Below are positions 16,226 to 24,931 of a stretch of 64,000 nt of DNA, one piece after another (position 1 is the stretch's first letter; each line of letters opens with the position of its first letter). The DNA lies in assembly GCF_013408425.1 (NCBI RefSeq), contig NZ_JACBYV010000001.1, forward strand, positions 1,550,001 through 1,614,000, given 5' to 3'. A model generated the notes under the pieces. It did not search any database and was not told the origin of the DNA. It saw nothing but the letters and a program-made list of their open reading frames with translations. This stretch comes from Pseudomonas flavescens (lineage in GTDB: Bacteria > Pseudomonadota > Gammaproteobacteria > Pseudomonadales > Pseudomonadaceae). A program made the position numbers and the translations under genes.

Positions 16226-18187
16226 ATGCAATTCAGATCGGATATCAACGGCCTGCGTGCCGTAGCCGTTTTGCTGGTCGTGCTGTTTCATTTCGGTGTT
16301 GCGCCGGTTTCGGGCGGCTTCATCGGCGTGGATGTGTTCTTCGTGATCTCGGGCTATCTCATGACGGGGATCATCGTCTCACGCAGCCTGGCGGGTCGAT
16401 TCAGCTTCGCCACCTTCTATCTGGAGCGCTGCAGACGCATCGTGCCGGCGCTGGCGGTGCTCTGTGTGGCGATGCTTGCGGTGGGGTGGTTCCTGCTGAT
16501 GCCGGGGGAGTATGTCAGCCTGGGCAAACAGGTGATCGCCGCGCTGACATTCGTTTCCAATGTGCTGTTTTGGAAAGAGGCCGGCTACTTTCACGAAAGC
16601 GCTCATGACCTGTGGCTGTTGCACACCTGGTCGCTGTCGACCGAGTGGCAGTTCTATCTGCTTTATCCGATCTTGCTGGCCGTATTGGCACGCTTCGCCA
16701 GCCTCGCGGCCTGGCGCTGGGTGATTCTTGCTGCTGCTGCGCTGTCACTGGTCATCGCCGTACTGGGTTCGCTGCACTCGGCATCCGGAGCCTTTTACCT
16801 GCTGCCAGCGAGAGTCTGGGAGATGCTAGCCGGCGCGCTGGTGTATCTGTTCCCGCTGACGCTGGCAGTGACTCAGCGTCGTGCGCTGGCCTGGGTGGGC
16901 CTGGCGCTGGTTCTGGCGGCGGCGTTGCTGGTCAATGAACAGGATCTGTGGCCGGGTTATCTGGCGTTGGTCCCCGTGGCGGGTAGCGCGTTGTTCATCG
17001 CCGCCGCGCACGAACGATGTGCGCTGACCGATAATCGCATTGCCCAGTATCTGGGGCGCACCTCGTACTCGGTATATCTGTGGCACTGGCCCATCGTGGT
17101 GTGGCTGGATTACTTCAGCCTGGAGAGCCAGCCAGCGTGGCTGGCAATCGGCATGCTGGCGTCGCTGGCGGCAGGGCATCTTTCCTACATGTTCGTCGAA
17201 CTTGGCGCCACCCGCAGCGCAGGCTTGCTACGACGTACCCAGCCTGCGGCCAAGCTGGGCATGCTCTTCGGCGTAGTGCTCGCGGCTATGCTGACGGTGG
17301 TGGCCAGCGGCGTTCCAGTTCGTCTCTCAGCCAACTTTCGCCAGGCCTCGGCGCAATTGTCGATGCCGATCATCACCAATGGCTGGTGCTTCTACAGCGT
17401 GGAGACCATCACCACGCTGCCGGTGGGCAATCGCGGCCAACTCTGCCGCCTCGGTGCACGGGACGGCGAGCTCAAGGCGCTGCTGATCGGCGACTCCTTC
17501 GCGGGGCACTACGCGCCGTTCTGGGATGCCATCGGCAATACCCTGTCCATCGACGTGCAATCGGTGGCCAGCGACTGGTGTTTTCCTTCCGAGGGCCTGG
17601 CCTTCACCGGGCCGACCAGCAGTCGCGCCTATGAGCAGTGCCAGCTGAATCGCGCCTATCTGAAGGCTGGCATCGAGCGATACGACCTGATCATTTTTGC
17701 CGGCTCCTGGGGCGTGATCCGCAACCAGCAGAAAATGGATGGCGTCTATCATGCGATACAGCTGACGTCGGGGAGGGCGCCCTTGCTGGTCGTGATGCCG
17801 ACACCGACCAACTTCGACGTCAACGTTGCGGACCGCTATGCCCGCACGCTGCTCTTCGACATTCCCTTCGATATCGGCAAGTACGGCAAGCAGCGAGATG
17901 TGTCCGCACGCCTGGCCAACGCCGAGCTGCAGGCACAGGTCAGCGACGTGGCCAACATCATGTTCCTGGCCCGTGACGACCTGTTCCATATCGGCGGCGC
18001 GCCCTCCGACGTGACCCGCGACAACGTCCCGTTTGGCCTCGATGAATCCGGCCACCTGAGCATCTACGGCTCACAGCAGGCAGCAGAAGCCTTCAGCGAA
18101 ACGGCCCGCTATCGCTCATTGGTAGAACGCTTGCAGCGGCTACGGTTGCAGCGGGCAGAGATGCAAATGGGAAGGGTGGGGATATGA
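16226..18187 (+). CDS. OafA/YrhL-type acyltransferase with C-terminal SGNH domain
   Basis: This 653-residue membrane protein has an acyltransferase-3 domain of about ten helices (residues 1-370). It starts FRSDINGLRAVAVLLVVLFHF, with the catalytic His in that helix, then GVDVFFVISGYLMTGII and LWLLHTWSLSTEWQFYL. The C-terminal half is a periplasmic SGNH hydrolase-like domain with LLIGDSFAGHY (block I serine) and LDESGHLS (late Asp/His). Such proteins acetylate O-antigen or other surface sugars. AGGAGGT precedes the start. No polysaccharide cluster is adjacent, so the acceptor is unknown. Confidence 0.92.
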   Translation: MQFRSDINGLRAVAVLLVVLFHFGVAPVSGGFIGVDVFFVISGYLMTGIIVSRSLAGRFSFATFYLERCRRIVPALAVLCVAMLAVGWFLLMPGEYVSLGKQVIAALTFVSNVLFWKEAGYFHESAHDLWLLHTWSLSTEWQFYLLYPILLAVLARFASLAAWRWVILAAAALSLVIAVLGSLHSASGAFYLLPARVWEMLAGALVYLFPLTLAVTQRRALAWVGLALVLAAALLVNEQDLWPGYLALVPVAGSALFIAAAHERCALTDNRIAQYLGRTSYSVYLWHWPIVVWLDYFSLESQPAWLAIGMLASLAAGHLSYMFVELGATRSAGLLRRTQPAAKLGMLFGVVLAAMLTVVASGVPVRLSANFRQASAQLSMPIITNGWCFYSVETITTLPVGNRGQLCRLGARDGELKALLIGDSFAGHYAPFWDAIGNTLSIDVQSVASDWCFPSEGLAFTGPTSSRAYEQCQLNRAYLKAGIERYDLIIFAGSWGVIRNQQKMDGVYHAIQLTSGRAPLLVVMPTPTNFDVNVADRYARTLLFDIPFDIGKYGKQRDVSARLANAELQAQVSDVANIMFLARDDLFHIGGAPSDVTRDNVPFGLDESGHLSIYGSQQAAEAFSETARYRSLVERLQRLRLQRAEMQMGRVGI

Positions 18188-18242
18188 GGGGCAGCAGTGG
18201 CGCCAGCCACGACCGCTGCAGCCCCGATACGCGTCCACGTAT

Positions 18243-19259
18243 ATGAGCATCAACCTGGAGAACCCTGTGTTCACGGCCTCGACCATCAGTGAGATCGATA
18301 CCCTGGAAGCGCTCAACAGGCTCTTCGATATCGAGTACGGCCACGTTTTCATCAAGGACACCTACCACCGCCCGCTGCGCTCCTACAACCTCATCAATTC
18401 CGATGCCCGCTGTCAGTTCCTCAAGCACAGCAGGTGCTGCGATACGGCTCACCAGCGCGGTTACGTGGTGGAAACCACGGAAAACAAACTGGTGCTGATT
18501 GGCCACTGCTGCGCGCTCAAGCACTTGGGGCTGGACGATGAGCAGGTCCAGAACGATTTCAAGCGACTCACCGCTGCGGAGAAGGATGCACTGCGCCGCC
18601 AGCGCGTGCAGGCGTTGCTGGAGCGAAGAGAGGAACTCACCCTGTGTGCGAAAGACCTGCTCAAGGCGTTCAAGCACCTGCAGGCCGAGGCCAGCAGCGT
18701 TCTGGAGATGCTCCCCGCTGAACTGCTGCCGGTGCTGGTCGATCGCTGGAAACGCAATGCGCTGAAGGTGATGTGGGAATACATGACCATAAAGCACGGC
18801 AGGGACGAGCGCGGGCGCGCCATCACCGAGAAGGCCTGGTACCCCCATGAATGCGGAACCCTCAGGGGCCTGGGCGCCTGGCTGCAGTTCGATGAAACAA
18901 CGCATCTCCAGCAGCTGTACGAGTTCCTACGCCAATTCAAGAGCATTCCGCTGAAGGTCGCGTTGAGCAATGCTGAACTGGCGTCGGCCGAGGCCGTGCT
19001 GAGCAGTATTTCGGCGCTTGATCTGATGGCCAGGGAGCTCGAACTGCAGCGCAAGCTGATCGCCGAGTTCTGCGCACTGGGCAACCTGATCATCCAGGTT
19101 CAGCTGTTCGCCAACAGGGACTTACGCGCCAGGGTCGTGGAAGCGGTGCATCGGATCGCAGGGCAGCCACTCACCATATCGGCCAACCGTTTCGTGGATG
19201 CCATCGATGAGGCCATCCGCACGCAATACAAGGCTGCGGGAATTCGCATCGCTACCTAG
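18243..19259 (+). CDS. protein of unknown function with N-terminal Cys/His cluster (338 aa)
   Basis: I do not recognise the family. Residues 57-90 hold five cysteines (57, 65, 66, 89, 90) and three histidines (62, 70, 88), a spacing that could bind zinc or an iron cofactor. The rest is helical and charged, with a heptad-like segment around 120-165 (KDALRRQRVQALLERREEL). No membrane segment or signal is present. The ATG at 18243 has no clear ribosome site. Codon use is like its neighbours, so there is no sign of recent transfer. Confidence 0.72.
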   Translation: MSINLENPVFTASTISEIDTLEALNRLFDIEYGHVFIKDTYHRPLRSYNLINSDARCQFLKHSRCCDTAHQRGYVVETTENKLVLIGHCCALKHLGLDDEQVQNDFKRLTAAEKDALRRQRVQALLERREELTLCAKDLLKAFKHLQAEASSVLEMLPAELLPVLVDRWKRNALKVMWEYMTIKHGRDERGRAITEKAWYPHECGTLRGLGAWLQFDETTHLQQLYEFLRQFKSIPLKVALSNAELASAEAVLSSISALDLMARELELQRKLIAEFCALGNLIIQVQLFANRDLRARVVEAVHRIAGQPLTISANRFVDAIDEAIRTQYKAAGIRIAT

Positions 19260-19362
19260 CGCCTGCCGGGGTGCCGTGACGAACGGCAGAACGGGTTGCG
19301 CGAACTGCCTGGGTTCGATGCGTTCGAAAGAGCTGTTCCGGGCATCGCTTCGCGCAACGCCG

Positions 19363-19388
19363 GGCTACATGGTCGTGACCATGTAGCC
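19363..19388. promoter_or_regulatory. 26-bp perfect palindrome
   Basis: Arms of 12 bases, GGCTACATGGTC and GACCATGTAGCC, flank a GT. The site lies 60 bases before the hydrolase start and 103 bases after the preceding stop. No T-run follows, so it is a better operator than terminator candidate, but a transcript hairpin is possible. Confidence 0.45.
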
Positions 19389-19448
19389 TGCGGTTGAGCA
19401 CAGCGAGCCCCACGGCCTTTCCCTGCACTCGATCAAAGGAGCATCTAC

Positions 19449-20183
19449 ATGCCTTACGAACAGGCCAGCCTCTCCACGCGTGATGGCAACTGCGTGGTGC
19501 ATCTGTTTACCCCGGTTTCCGAACGACCAAGCCCGGCGATCATCTTTTACCCGGACGCGGGCGGCATTCGGCCCGCTGCACTGGCGATGGCCGAGCGGCT
19601 GTCGGAGGCCGGCTACGCCGTTCTGCTGCCCGATATCTTCTACCGCTACGGCCCTTATGGCCCACTCGACCCCAAGGAAGTATTCAAGGGCGACGTGCGT
19701 GCCATCCTCGGGCCGCTGATGGCGACTACCGGCAATGCCAAGTCGGTCGAGGATACCCATGCGTTTCTCGCTTACCTCGATGCACATGAAGGTGTTCTGA
19801 CGCAGAAGATCGGCGCGGTCGGACTCTGCATGGGCGGCGGCATGGCGATCGCAGCCGGCGGCACCTGGCCGGATCGATTCGCAGCGGTTGCCAGCTTCCA
19901 TGGCGGCAATCTGGCCAGCGATGCACCCGATAGTCCCCATACCTACGTGGCGGCCCTTGAAGCCGAGCTTTATATCGGTGCCGCCGAGAACGACTCCAGT
20001 TACCCGGCGGCCATGGCCGAGCGGCTCGAAAAGGCGCTCGCGGACGCCCAGGTTCGCTTCACCACCCGAACCTATCCCGCCGCCCATGGCTGGATGATGA
20101 CGGACTTCCCCGTCTACGATGAACGCGCAGCGGAGGAGGGGTGGCGCGACATGCTGGCCTTGTTCGCCCGCAACCTTCGTTAG
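19449..20183 (+). CDS. dienelactone hydrolase family protein
   Basis: This 244-residue alpha/beta hydrolase carries the family's cysteine nucleophile in GLCMGGGMA, the acid in AAENDSSYP and the histidine in AAHGWMM. Dienelactone hydrolases open lactones in chloroaromatic degradation, but many family members have other ester substrates. No aromatic pathway genes are adjacent, so the substrate is unassigned. AAAGGAG lies before the ATG. It is convergent with the NAD(P)-binding gene. Confidence 0.88.
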   Translation: MPYEQASLSTRDGNCVVHLFTPVSERPSPAIIFYPDAGGIRPAALAMAERLSEAGYAVLLPDIFYRYGPYGPLDPKEVFKGDVRAILGPLMATTGNAKSVEDTHAFLAYLDAHEGVLTQKIGAVGLCMGGGMAIAAGGTWPDRFAAVASFHGGNLASDAPDSPHTYVAALEAELYIGAAENDSSYPAAMAERLEKALADAQVRFTTRTYPAAHGWMMTDFPVYDERAAEEGWRDMLALFARNLR

Positions 20184-20275
20184 GTATTCGGGCACATCCC
20201 GAGTGCCGCCGTGCCTCTGGCCATGGCCTGTACCGAGCGCAGCGATATTCGGGGAAGACGTGGAGACAAAAGCCG

Positions 20276-21283
20276 TCACGGAACCTGCAGCTCCATTATC
20301 CGACCGCCTTCACGCTCGAGCCGTGCCAGATAGGCGGCAGCGTCGTGAACCTGATAGGGGAAGTACAGGCCAGGCGCGGTGGGCGGCTTGCCATCGAGCC
20401 CGACAAGTCGATCGAGGATCAGGGAGACACCGATTGCGGTGAGTGGCGCCGCCCCTTCGGGGTGGAAAACGGCGTGCCGCGTGCTCAACTGCTGGCCTGA
20501 ATGGTCCTCTCCGTTGAGCTCGATGATGATTTCAGTCGACAACCCGTGCCCCGCACGCCGGCTCGAACTCACGCCGCTGCCCAGGTTGAATTCGACACTG
20601 CGTGCACCGGTGGCCGTGGCCAAGCCCACCACGTCTATCGATGAAAAGCCCGTTGCCTGGATTTCGGTACCGTCGATGGCGCGGAATACAGCCTTGGCAT
20701 CATCGCCTGCGCGCCACACATAGACCCCATCCTTGCGGGTGAGGGCGGCCGGCAACATCTTGTTCAAGTGCTCGAAGTCAGCGGCGACCGCAGGACCGCC
20801 AGCGTCCTCTTCATCGACGAGCGCGCCGATGCGAATCTCGTGTACCCGGCTGAATGCCTTGGCCAGTTCGAGCGCCGGCACCGTGGTGGCGCCCACCAGC
20901 CATTCATAACCGAGCACGACCGCCGCAGCGTTGGGCGTGTGCATGAAGGCCGCGATTTCCGGCGCTATCTCGAAAACGCCTGAGGAGATGCTCAGGTGAG
21001 GAACGCCGCGCGCCTGTGCGAAACGCAGCCCGGCGATCGAATGATCCATATAGAACACGGCCACGGCACTGACCTGGCGCTCGCTCAGGCCAAGATCGCC
21101 CCGCGTTGGATCGATCACCACGCCCTCGGCGCCGCCAATTTCCGCTGCGGTGCTTTGCGCCTTGGCCAGGTCACGGCCGCCGATCAGCAGGGGAAGGTCG
21201 GGGTATGCAGCACGTAATGATTGAGCCGTCTGGCGACCGATCGCGCCGGAGCCGCCCATCAGCAGTATCGGATCTAATGGCAT
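20276..21283 (-). CDS. NAD(P)-binding saccharopine dehydrogenase-like protein
   Basis: The 335-residue product begins with a Rossmann fold: ILLMGGSGAIGRQTAQSL is the dinucleotide loop, followed by LLIGGRDLAKAQ. The remainder resembles the saccharopine dehydrogenase/trans-acting enoyl reductase-like group rather than short-chain dehydrogenases, as there is no YxxxK motif in the right place. I could not assign a reaction. AGGAGG before the ATG at 21283 fixes the start, so the frame back to 21328 is rejected. A palindrome at 21351-21369 lies in its promoter region. Confidence 0.8.
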   Translation of the reverse strand: MPLDPILLMGGSGAIGRQTAQSLRAAYPDLPLLIGGRDLAKAQSTAAEIGGAEGVVIDPTRGDLGLSERQVSAVAVFYMDHSIAGLRFAQARGVPHLSISSGVFEIAPEIAAFMHTPNAAAVVLGYEWLVGATTVPALELAKAFSRVHEIRIGALVDEEDAGGPAVAADFEHLNKMLPAALTRKDGVYVWRAGDDAKAVFRAIDGTEIQATGFSSIDVVGLATATGARSVEFNLGSGVSSSRRAGHGLSTEIIIELNGEDHSGQQLSTRHAVFHPEGAAPLTAIGVSLILDRLVGLDGKPPTAPGLYFPYQVHDAAAYLARLEREGGRIMELQVP

Positions 21284-21350
21284 TGTTCTGCCTCCTGTTG
21301 CAGGTGGAAAACCAACGTTGGCGTTCAAGCTAGCACAGGAAATGGCACAA

Positions 21351-21369
21351 AACCTACCAAGGGTAGGTT
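21351..21369. promoter_or_regulatory. 19-bp palindrome, candidate operator
   Basis: Eight-base perfect arms, AACCTACC and GGTAGGTT, flank AAG. The centre lies about 77 bases before the start of the reverse-strand oxidoreductase gene and 30 bases before the forward ATG at 21390. The shape suits a TetR-family dimer. No regulator gene is adjacent. Confidence 0.45.
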
Positions 21370-21420
21370 GTTCGTCGAAAAGGCGTGGGATGAAAAAACG
21401 CAGATTTGGCTGTAGCGTAT

Positions 21421-21505
21421 GGGAATATGGGAATATGGGAATATGGGAATATGGGAATATGGGAATATGGGAATATGGGAATATGGGAATATGGGAATAT
21501 GGGAT
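21421..21505. repeat. tandem octanucleotide repeat (GGGAATAT), ten full copies
   Basis: Ten perfect 8-base units run from 21421 to 21500, followed by a partial GGGAT. Because 8 is not a multiple of 3, each added or lost unit shifts the frame. All three forward frames through it are open and encode the same octapeptide MGIWEYGN, and each unit pair supplies an ATG. Such arrays mutate by slippage in replication and are typical of phase-variable contingency genes. Confidence 0.97.
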
Positions 21506-21529
21506 CGGCTATTCGGTGGACGCTTTACT

Positions 21530-22078
21530 ATGCCACCGCCCGAAACAACTGAGCTTAGTGACAGGGAATGCTTTAAGGCACTGAGACCTGAGCTGCCCGA
21601 GCAGCCCGAGCAGCGTCGTGCATTAAAGTCTCTGCTGGAGCTGCTGCTTATCCGCATGCCAGGAGAAGAGCGTGGAAGGCTGGAGCGGCGCATCTTAAGA
21701 AAGCTAAAAGAGGGTGACTGCCCCGAAGCGGCTCTTTACGGAGGATTGACCGATGATAAGCGTGGCCAGAAATTAAAGCAGCTCACATTAATGGTATGTG
21801 ATTTTCGGGGTTTCGATAGCTTTGAGTATTTGGCCCCCATTCTCGCTCAGGCTAGTGGTATTTCGGCTCCCTTTGCCTATACGCACGACGGTAGTCAGCC
21901 GATGTCTGACGTGCTGGCCGAGTTTGATATTTGGCTTCAAAAACATGGAATGCGGTACCTGTACATGAATACGGGTGGGGACGAATACGCAGGCTTTGTC
22001 GTCGAAGCCCAGCGCGTCCAACAGATTGTGGAGTTAGCCAAAGAAGCGGATATCAGACTCAGTCTCGAAAGTTTTTGA
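21530..22078 (+). CDS. unknown protein downstream of the octanucleotide repeat (182 aa)
   Basis: From the ATG at 21530 the product is 182 residues: a charged helical N-terminus (LPEQPEQRRALKSLLELLL), then an alpha/beta-like region with FDSFEYLAPILAQ, DVLAEFDIWLQKHG and YMNTGGDEYAGFVV. I do not recognise the family. The frame also runs up through the repeat, so a start at 21419 would add 37 residues including three MGIWEYGN units. Another ATG at 21390 with AAAAGG upstream enters the repeat in a different frame; loss of one unit or gain of two would fuse it to this gene. GGTGGA lies nine bases before 21530. Base composition is lower in GC than the flanking core genes. Confidence 0.65.
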   Translation: MPPPETTELSDRECFKALRPELPEQPEQRRALKSLLELLLIRMPGEERGRLERRILRKLKEGDCPEAALYGGLTDDKRGQKLKQLTLMVCDFRGFDSFEYLAPILAQASGISAPFAYTHDGSQPMSDVLAEFDIWLQKHGMRYLYMNTGGDEYAGFVVEAQRVQQIVELAKEADIRLSLESF

Positions 22079-22543
22079 CTGGAAAATTCAGCCGCTCGGA
22101 CTGAGGTGGAGAAGATTCCCTTTTTGGAAGACGTCACAAACTGTGCCGCATGTGCTTCAGCTCTCGGCGTCGTAAATCTCGTGTTCGCATTTGTTTCCAA
22201 GCGCGCATTTAGATCCCGCGTCCGTTCATCCAGCGGTGGGAGCGCGTTCAGGCCCTGATAGGTGTACCGGCTCAGGGCTAATGAATGAAAGGAGCATCCG
22301 AGCCACCATGTGCCGGCTTAGATCGAGGTAGGAGGGCGGAAGCAGTCGCGTGGGCGTGTGGCGAAGACGACCGACGCACCATTCTAGATTACTTGTCAAA
22401 AGCCGAAGGAAGCCTATGCTAAGGAAGGCCATTCGCCATCATGCGACTGACCATAGCAAGGCTGTCGTTCCCAGTGCCTTGCTCACCGAATTTTGAACCA
22501 GCTGTGGCTTGAAATGGCCACTGTCTCAACACGGAAGCGAGAC
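22079..22543. other. gene-free stretch before the RloC-like gene
   Basis: No supported coding region is seen in these 465 bases on either strand. Composition is mixed and no clear promoter was found. It may contain eroded sequence from an earlier insertion. Confidence 0.5.
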
Positions 22544-24931
22544 ATGATTGAGTCGATTTCCTTGCGCGATATTGCAACTTACGGCCCCACAAAGCCCGAA
22601 ACTCTCTCGAACTTAAAGGCAATTAATTATTTCTACGGGGCCAACGGCGCGGGGAAGACAACCGTCAGTCGTTTGATATTAAACCCGCAAATTTCTTCTA
22701 CCTCCCAAGTGATTTGGTCGAAGAACAATCCAATACCAGCGCATGTGTATAACAACGATTTCATTACCACTAACTTCACTGATTCCAAGCAATTTAAAGG
22801 GGTGTTTACCCTAGGCCAGGCTCAGCAGGCGCAGCTTGATCGCCTAGATGAACTTCAGAAAGAAAGGGTTCGTCATGATCAATTCAGAAACAAGTCGCTA
22901 GAGGCGCTCGGCGGTGTAGATGGCAATGGTGGTAAGAATGCTGAGAAAAATACTCTGGAAGCGAAACTGGTCGCAAAGTGCTGGGAGCAAAAAGTAAAGC
23001 ACGATGCAGACTTTCAGGATGCTTTCGTTGGCGTAAGGAACAACAGGGAAAGCTTCAAAAACCGAGTCCTGCTTGAAAAGAAAAACAACACCTCTACTCT
23101 GGTTGACCTGGAGAGTCTAAAGAAAAAAGCGAAGGTTGTTTATGGGGAGGCTCCCTCACCAATGAGTGGGGTTGCTAGTCTTGATCTGTCCCGCTTAATA
23201 GCCTATGAGCAAGATCCTTCTTTAACCAAGAAGATAGTGGGTAAGGAGGATGTAAATATATCAGCGATGATCCAATCTTTGGGCAGTAGTGATTGGGTTC
23301 GCCAAGGCATGAAATTCCTTGAGCACACCGATGATGATTGTCCTTTTTGCCAACAAAAGTTGCCTCATGACTTCGAGAAGAATCTCGAAGATTATTTTGA
23401 TGCAACCTTTGAGTTAGATACAAAAGCGCTGTCGCAATATTGCGAAAACTATAATGCGGCTGCAGATTCAATCTTAAGTCAGGCCAATAGTATTATAGCT
23501 GCTGCATGCGCTCATCTTGATAAAGAAAAACTCGATCTTGAGTTTCAGACTTTAAATTCAATAATTCAAGTTAATAGGCAACGCTTGGAGAACAAGCTCG
23601 CTCGCCCTAGCTCAGCTATAGAGCTTGAAACGGTTTCAAGTATTCAGGCAGGCATTACTGGCTTGATTGAGGCAGCAAATGCCAAGGTGGCTGAACATAA
23701 TAAGTTAGTGGCAGGGTTGACGGTCGAGCAGAAAAAATTGGCAGCTGAGGTTTGGAAATATCTTGTCGAGGTGGAGCTAAAAGACACACTCGCCGACTAT
23801 GAAAAGGAGGCCAATGGTCTCGATAAAGCCATAGCGGGAATTAATACGAGCCTAGGGAAAGCAAATTTGGACATTACAGCTGCAGAGGTTGAAATTTCTG
23901 AGATTGAAAAGTCCCTTACGAGTGTAAAACCTACCGTCAACGCAATTAATAAAATCCTCAGGGACTTCGGGTTTAGGGGCTTCTCCCTTGATCCTGCTTG
24001 CGAAAATAATGCGTATCGACTTATTAGAGGTAATGGAAGTGATGCTAAGGCCACGCTTAGCGAAGGCGAAAAGACGTTTGTTACATTTCTCTATTTCTAT
24101 CACCTGCTCAAGGGCAGCATAACCACTTCTGGAATAAGCAGTGATCGTATAGTGGTCATTGATGACCCGGTGTCGAGTTTAGATAGCGATGTGCTTTTTA
24201 TCGTCAGCAGTCTGATTAAGCAACTGTTCCATGAGGTGCGTGAGAAAGGCAGCAATCTGAAACAGATTTTTGTGCTGACGCATAACGTCCACTTTCACAA
24301 GGAAATAACCTTTCATCCAGAGCGTAAAGCGGACAAGGCCCGACCTGAGGAGACGTTCTGGATCATTCGCAAGCCTGCTGATTACTCCCTCGTAGAGTCT
24401 CATGTCATAAACCCGATAAGGACATCTTACCAGCTGCTATGGACTGAGTTAACTAAAGCACCCGTTTCTGCGCTGACCATTCAGAATACAATGCGCAGAA
24501 TTCTGGAGAATTATTTTAAAATTCTGGGCGGAATCAACACTCAGAAGTTGATTGAGAAATTCCAGGGGCATGAAAAAACGCAATGCCAGTCTCTGATTAG
24601 TTGGGTCAACGATGGATCTCATTATTCACCTGATGAGCTCTATGTGGCGATTGGGGACACCATGGCGTCCAGCTACATGAGGATCTTCTACAAGGTGTTT
24701 AGGGAGATGGGCCACATGGATCATTATCGAATGATGATGGGGGATCACTTTGTCGACCTGGATCCCGAAGAGCCGCCTGCGGATCAAGAGGATGGAAATG
24801 CCACATTGGGGCCGCCTCTGGGAGTTGTTGTCGTATCTGGTTCCGTTGGCGAAGTAGGCGCAGCTCCGGTCGTTGCAAGTCCACCACCACCAATTCTGAC
24901 TTGGGCGCTGCAAGAGCTGCCTGAGGACTAG
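22544..24931 (+). CDS. RloC-like AAA/ABC ATPase with predicted anticodon nuclease domain
   Basis: This 795-residue protein has a split ABC ATPase: Walker A GANGAGKT at 32-39, signature LSEGEK at 505-510, Walker B with Asp540-Asp541 and DDPVSSLDSD, and LTHNVHF. Between the halves is a long coiled coil bearing CPFC (Cys266, Cys269), a Rad50-like zinc hook. The C-terminus has RRILE and NDGSH, giving Arg651, Glu655 and His693. That spacing is close to the R/E/H catalytic triad of the tRNA anticodon nuclease PrrC, and the whole layout is that of RloC, which excises the wobble nucleotide of tRNA on DNA damage. The last 80 residues are a proline/glycine-rich tail. ATG 22544 follows GGAAG. AT-rich composition indicates transfer; no restriction-modification genes are adjacent. 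Confidence 0.85.
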   Translation: MIESISLRDIATYGPTKPETLSNLKAINYFYGANGAGKTTVSRLILNPQISSTSQVIWSKNNPIPAHVYNNDFITTNFTDSKQFKGVFTLGQAQQAQLDRLDELQKERVRHDQFRNKSLEALGGVDGNGGKNAEKNTLEAKLVAKCWEQKVKHDADFQDAFVGVRNNRESFKNRVLLEKKNNTSTLVDLESLKKKAKVVYGEAPSPMSGVASLDLSRLIAYEQDPSLTKKIVGKEDVNISAMIQSLGSSDWVRQGMKFLEHTDDDCPFCQQKLPHDFEKNLEDYFDATFELDTKALSQYCENYNAAADSILSQANSIIAAACAHLDKEKLDLEFQTLNSIIQVNRQRLENKLARPSSAIELETVSSIQAGITGLIEAANAKVAEHNKLVAGLTVEQKKLAAEVWKYLVEVELKDTLADYEKEANGLDKAIAGINTSLGKANLDITAAEVEISEIEKSLTSVKPTVNAINKILRDFGFRGFSLDPACENNAYRLIRGNGSDAKATLSEGEKTFVTFLYFYHLLKGSITTSGISSDRIVVIDDPVSSLDSDVLFIVSSLIKQLFHEVREKGSNLKQIFVLTHNVHFHKEITFHPERKADKARPEETFWIIRKPADYSLVESHVINPIRTSYQLLWTELTKAPVSALTIQNTMRRILENYFKILGGINTQKLIEKFQGHEKTQCQSLISWVNDGSHYSPDELYVAIGDTMASSYMRIFYKVFREMGHMDHYRMMMGDHFVDLDPEEPPADQEDGNATLGPPLGVVVVSGSVGEVGAAPVVASPPPPILTWALQELPED

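Noticed and set aside
21421..21505. CRISPR-like array
   Set aside because: The units are 8 bases in perfect tandem with no spacers, so it is a simple sequence repeat.
22226..22432. 68-codon reverse frame before the RloC-like gene
   Set aside because: No ribosome site or conserved pattern; composition is not that of a coding region.
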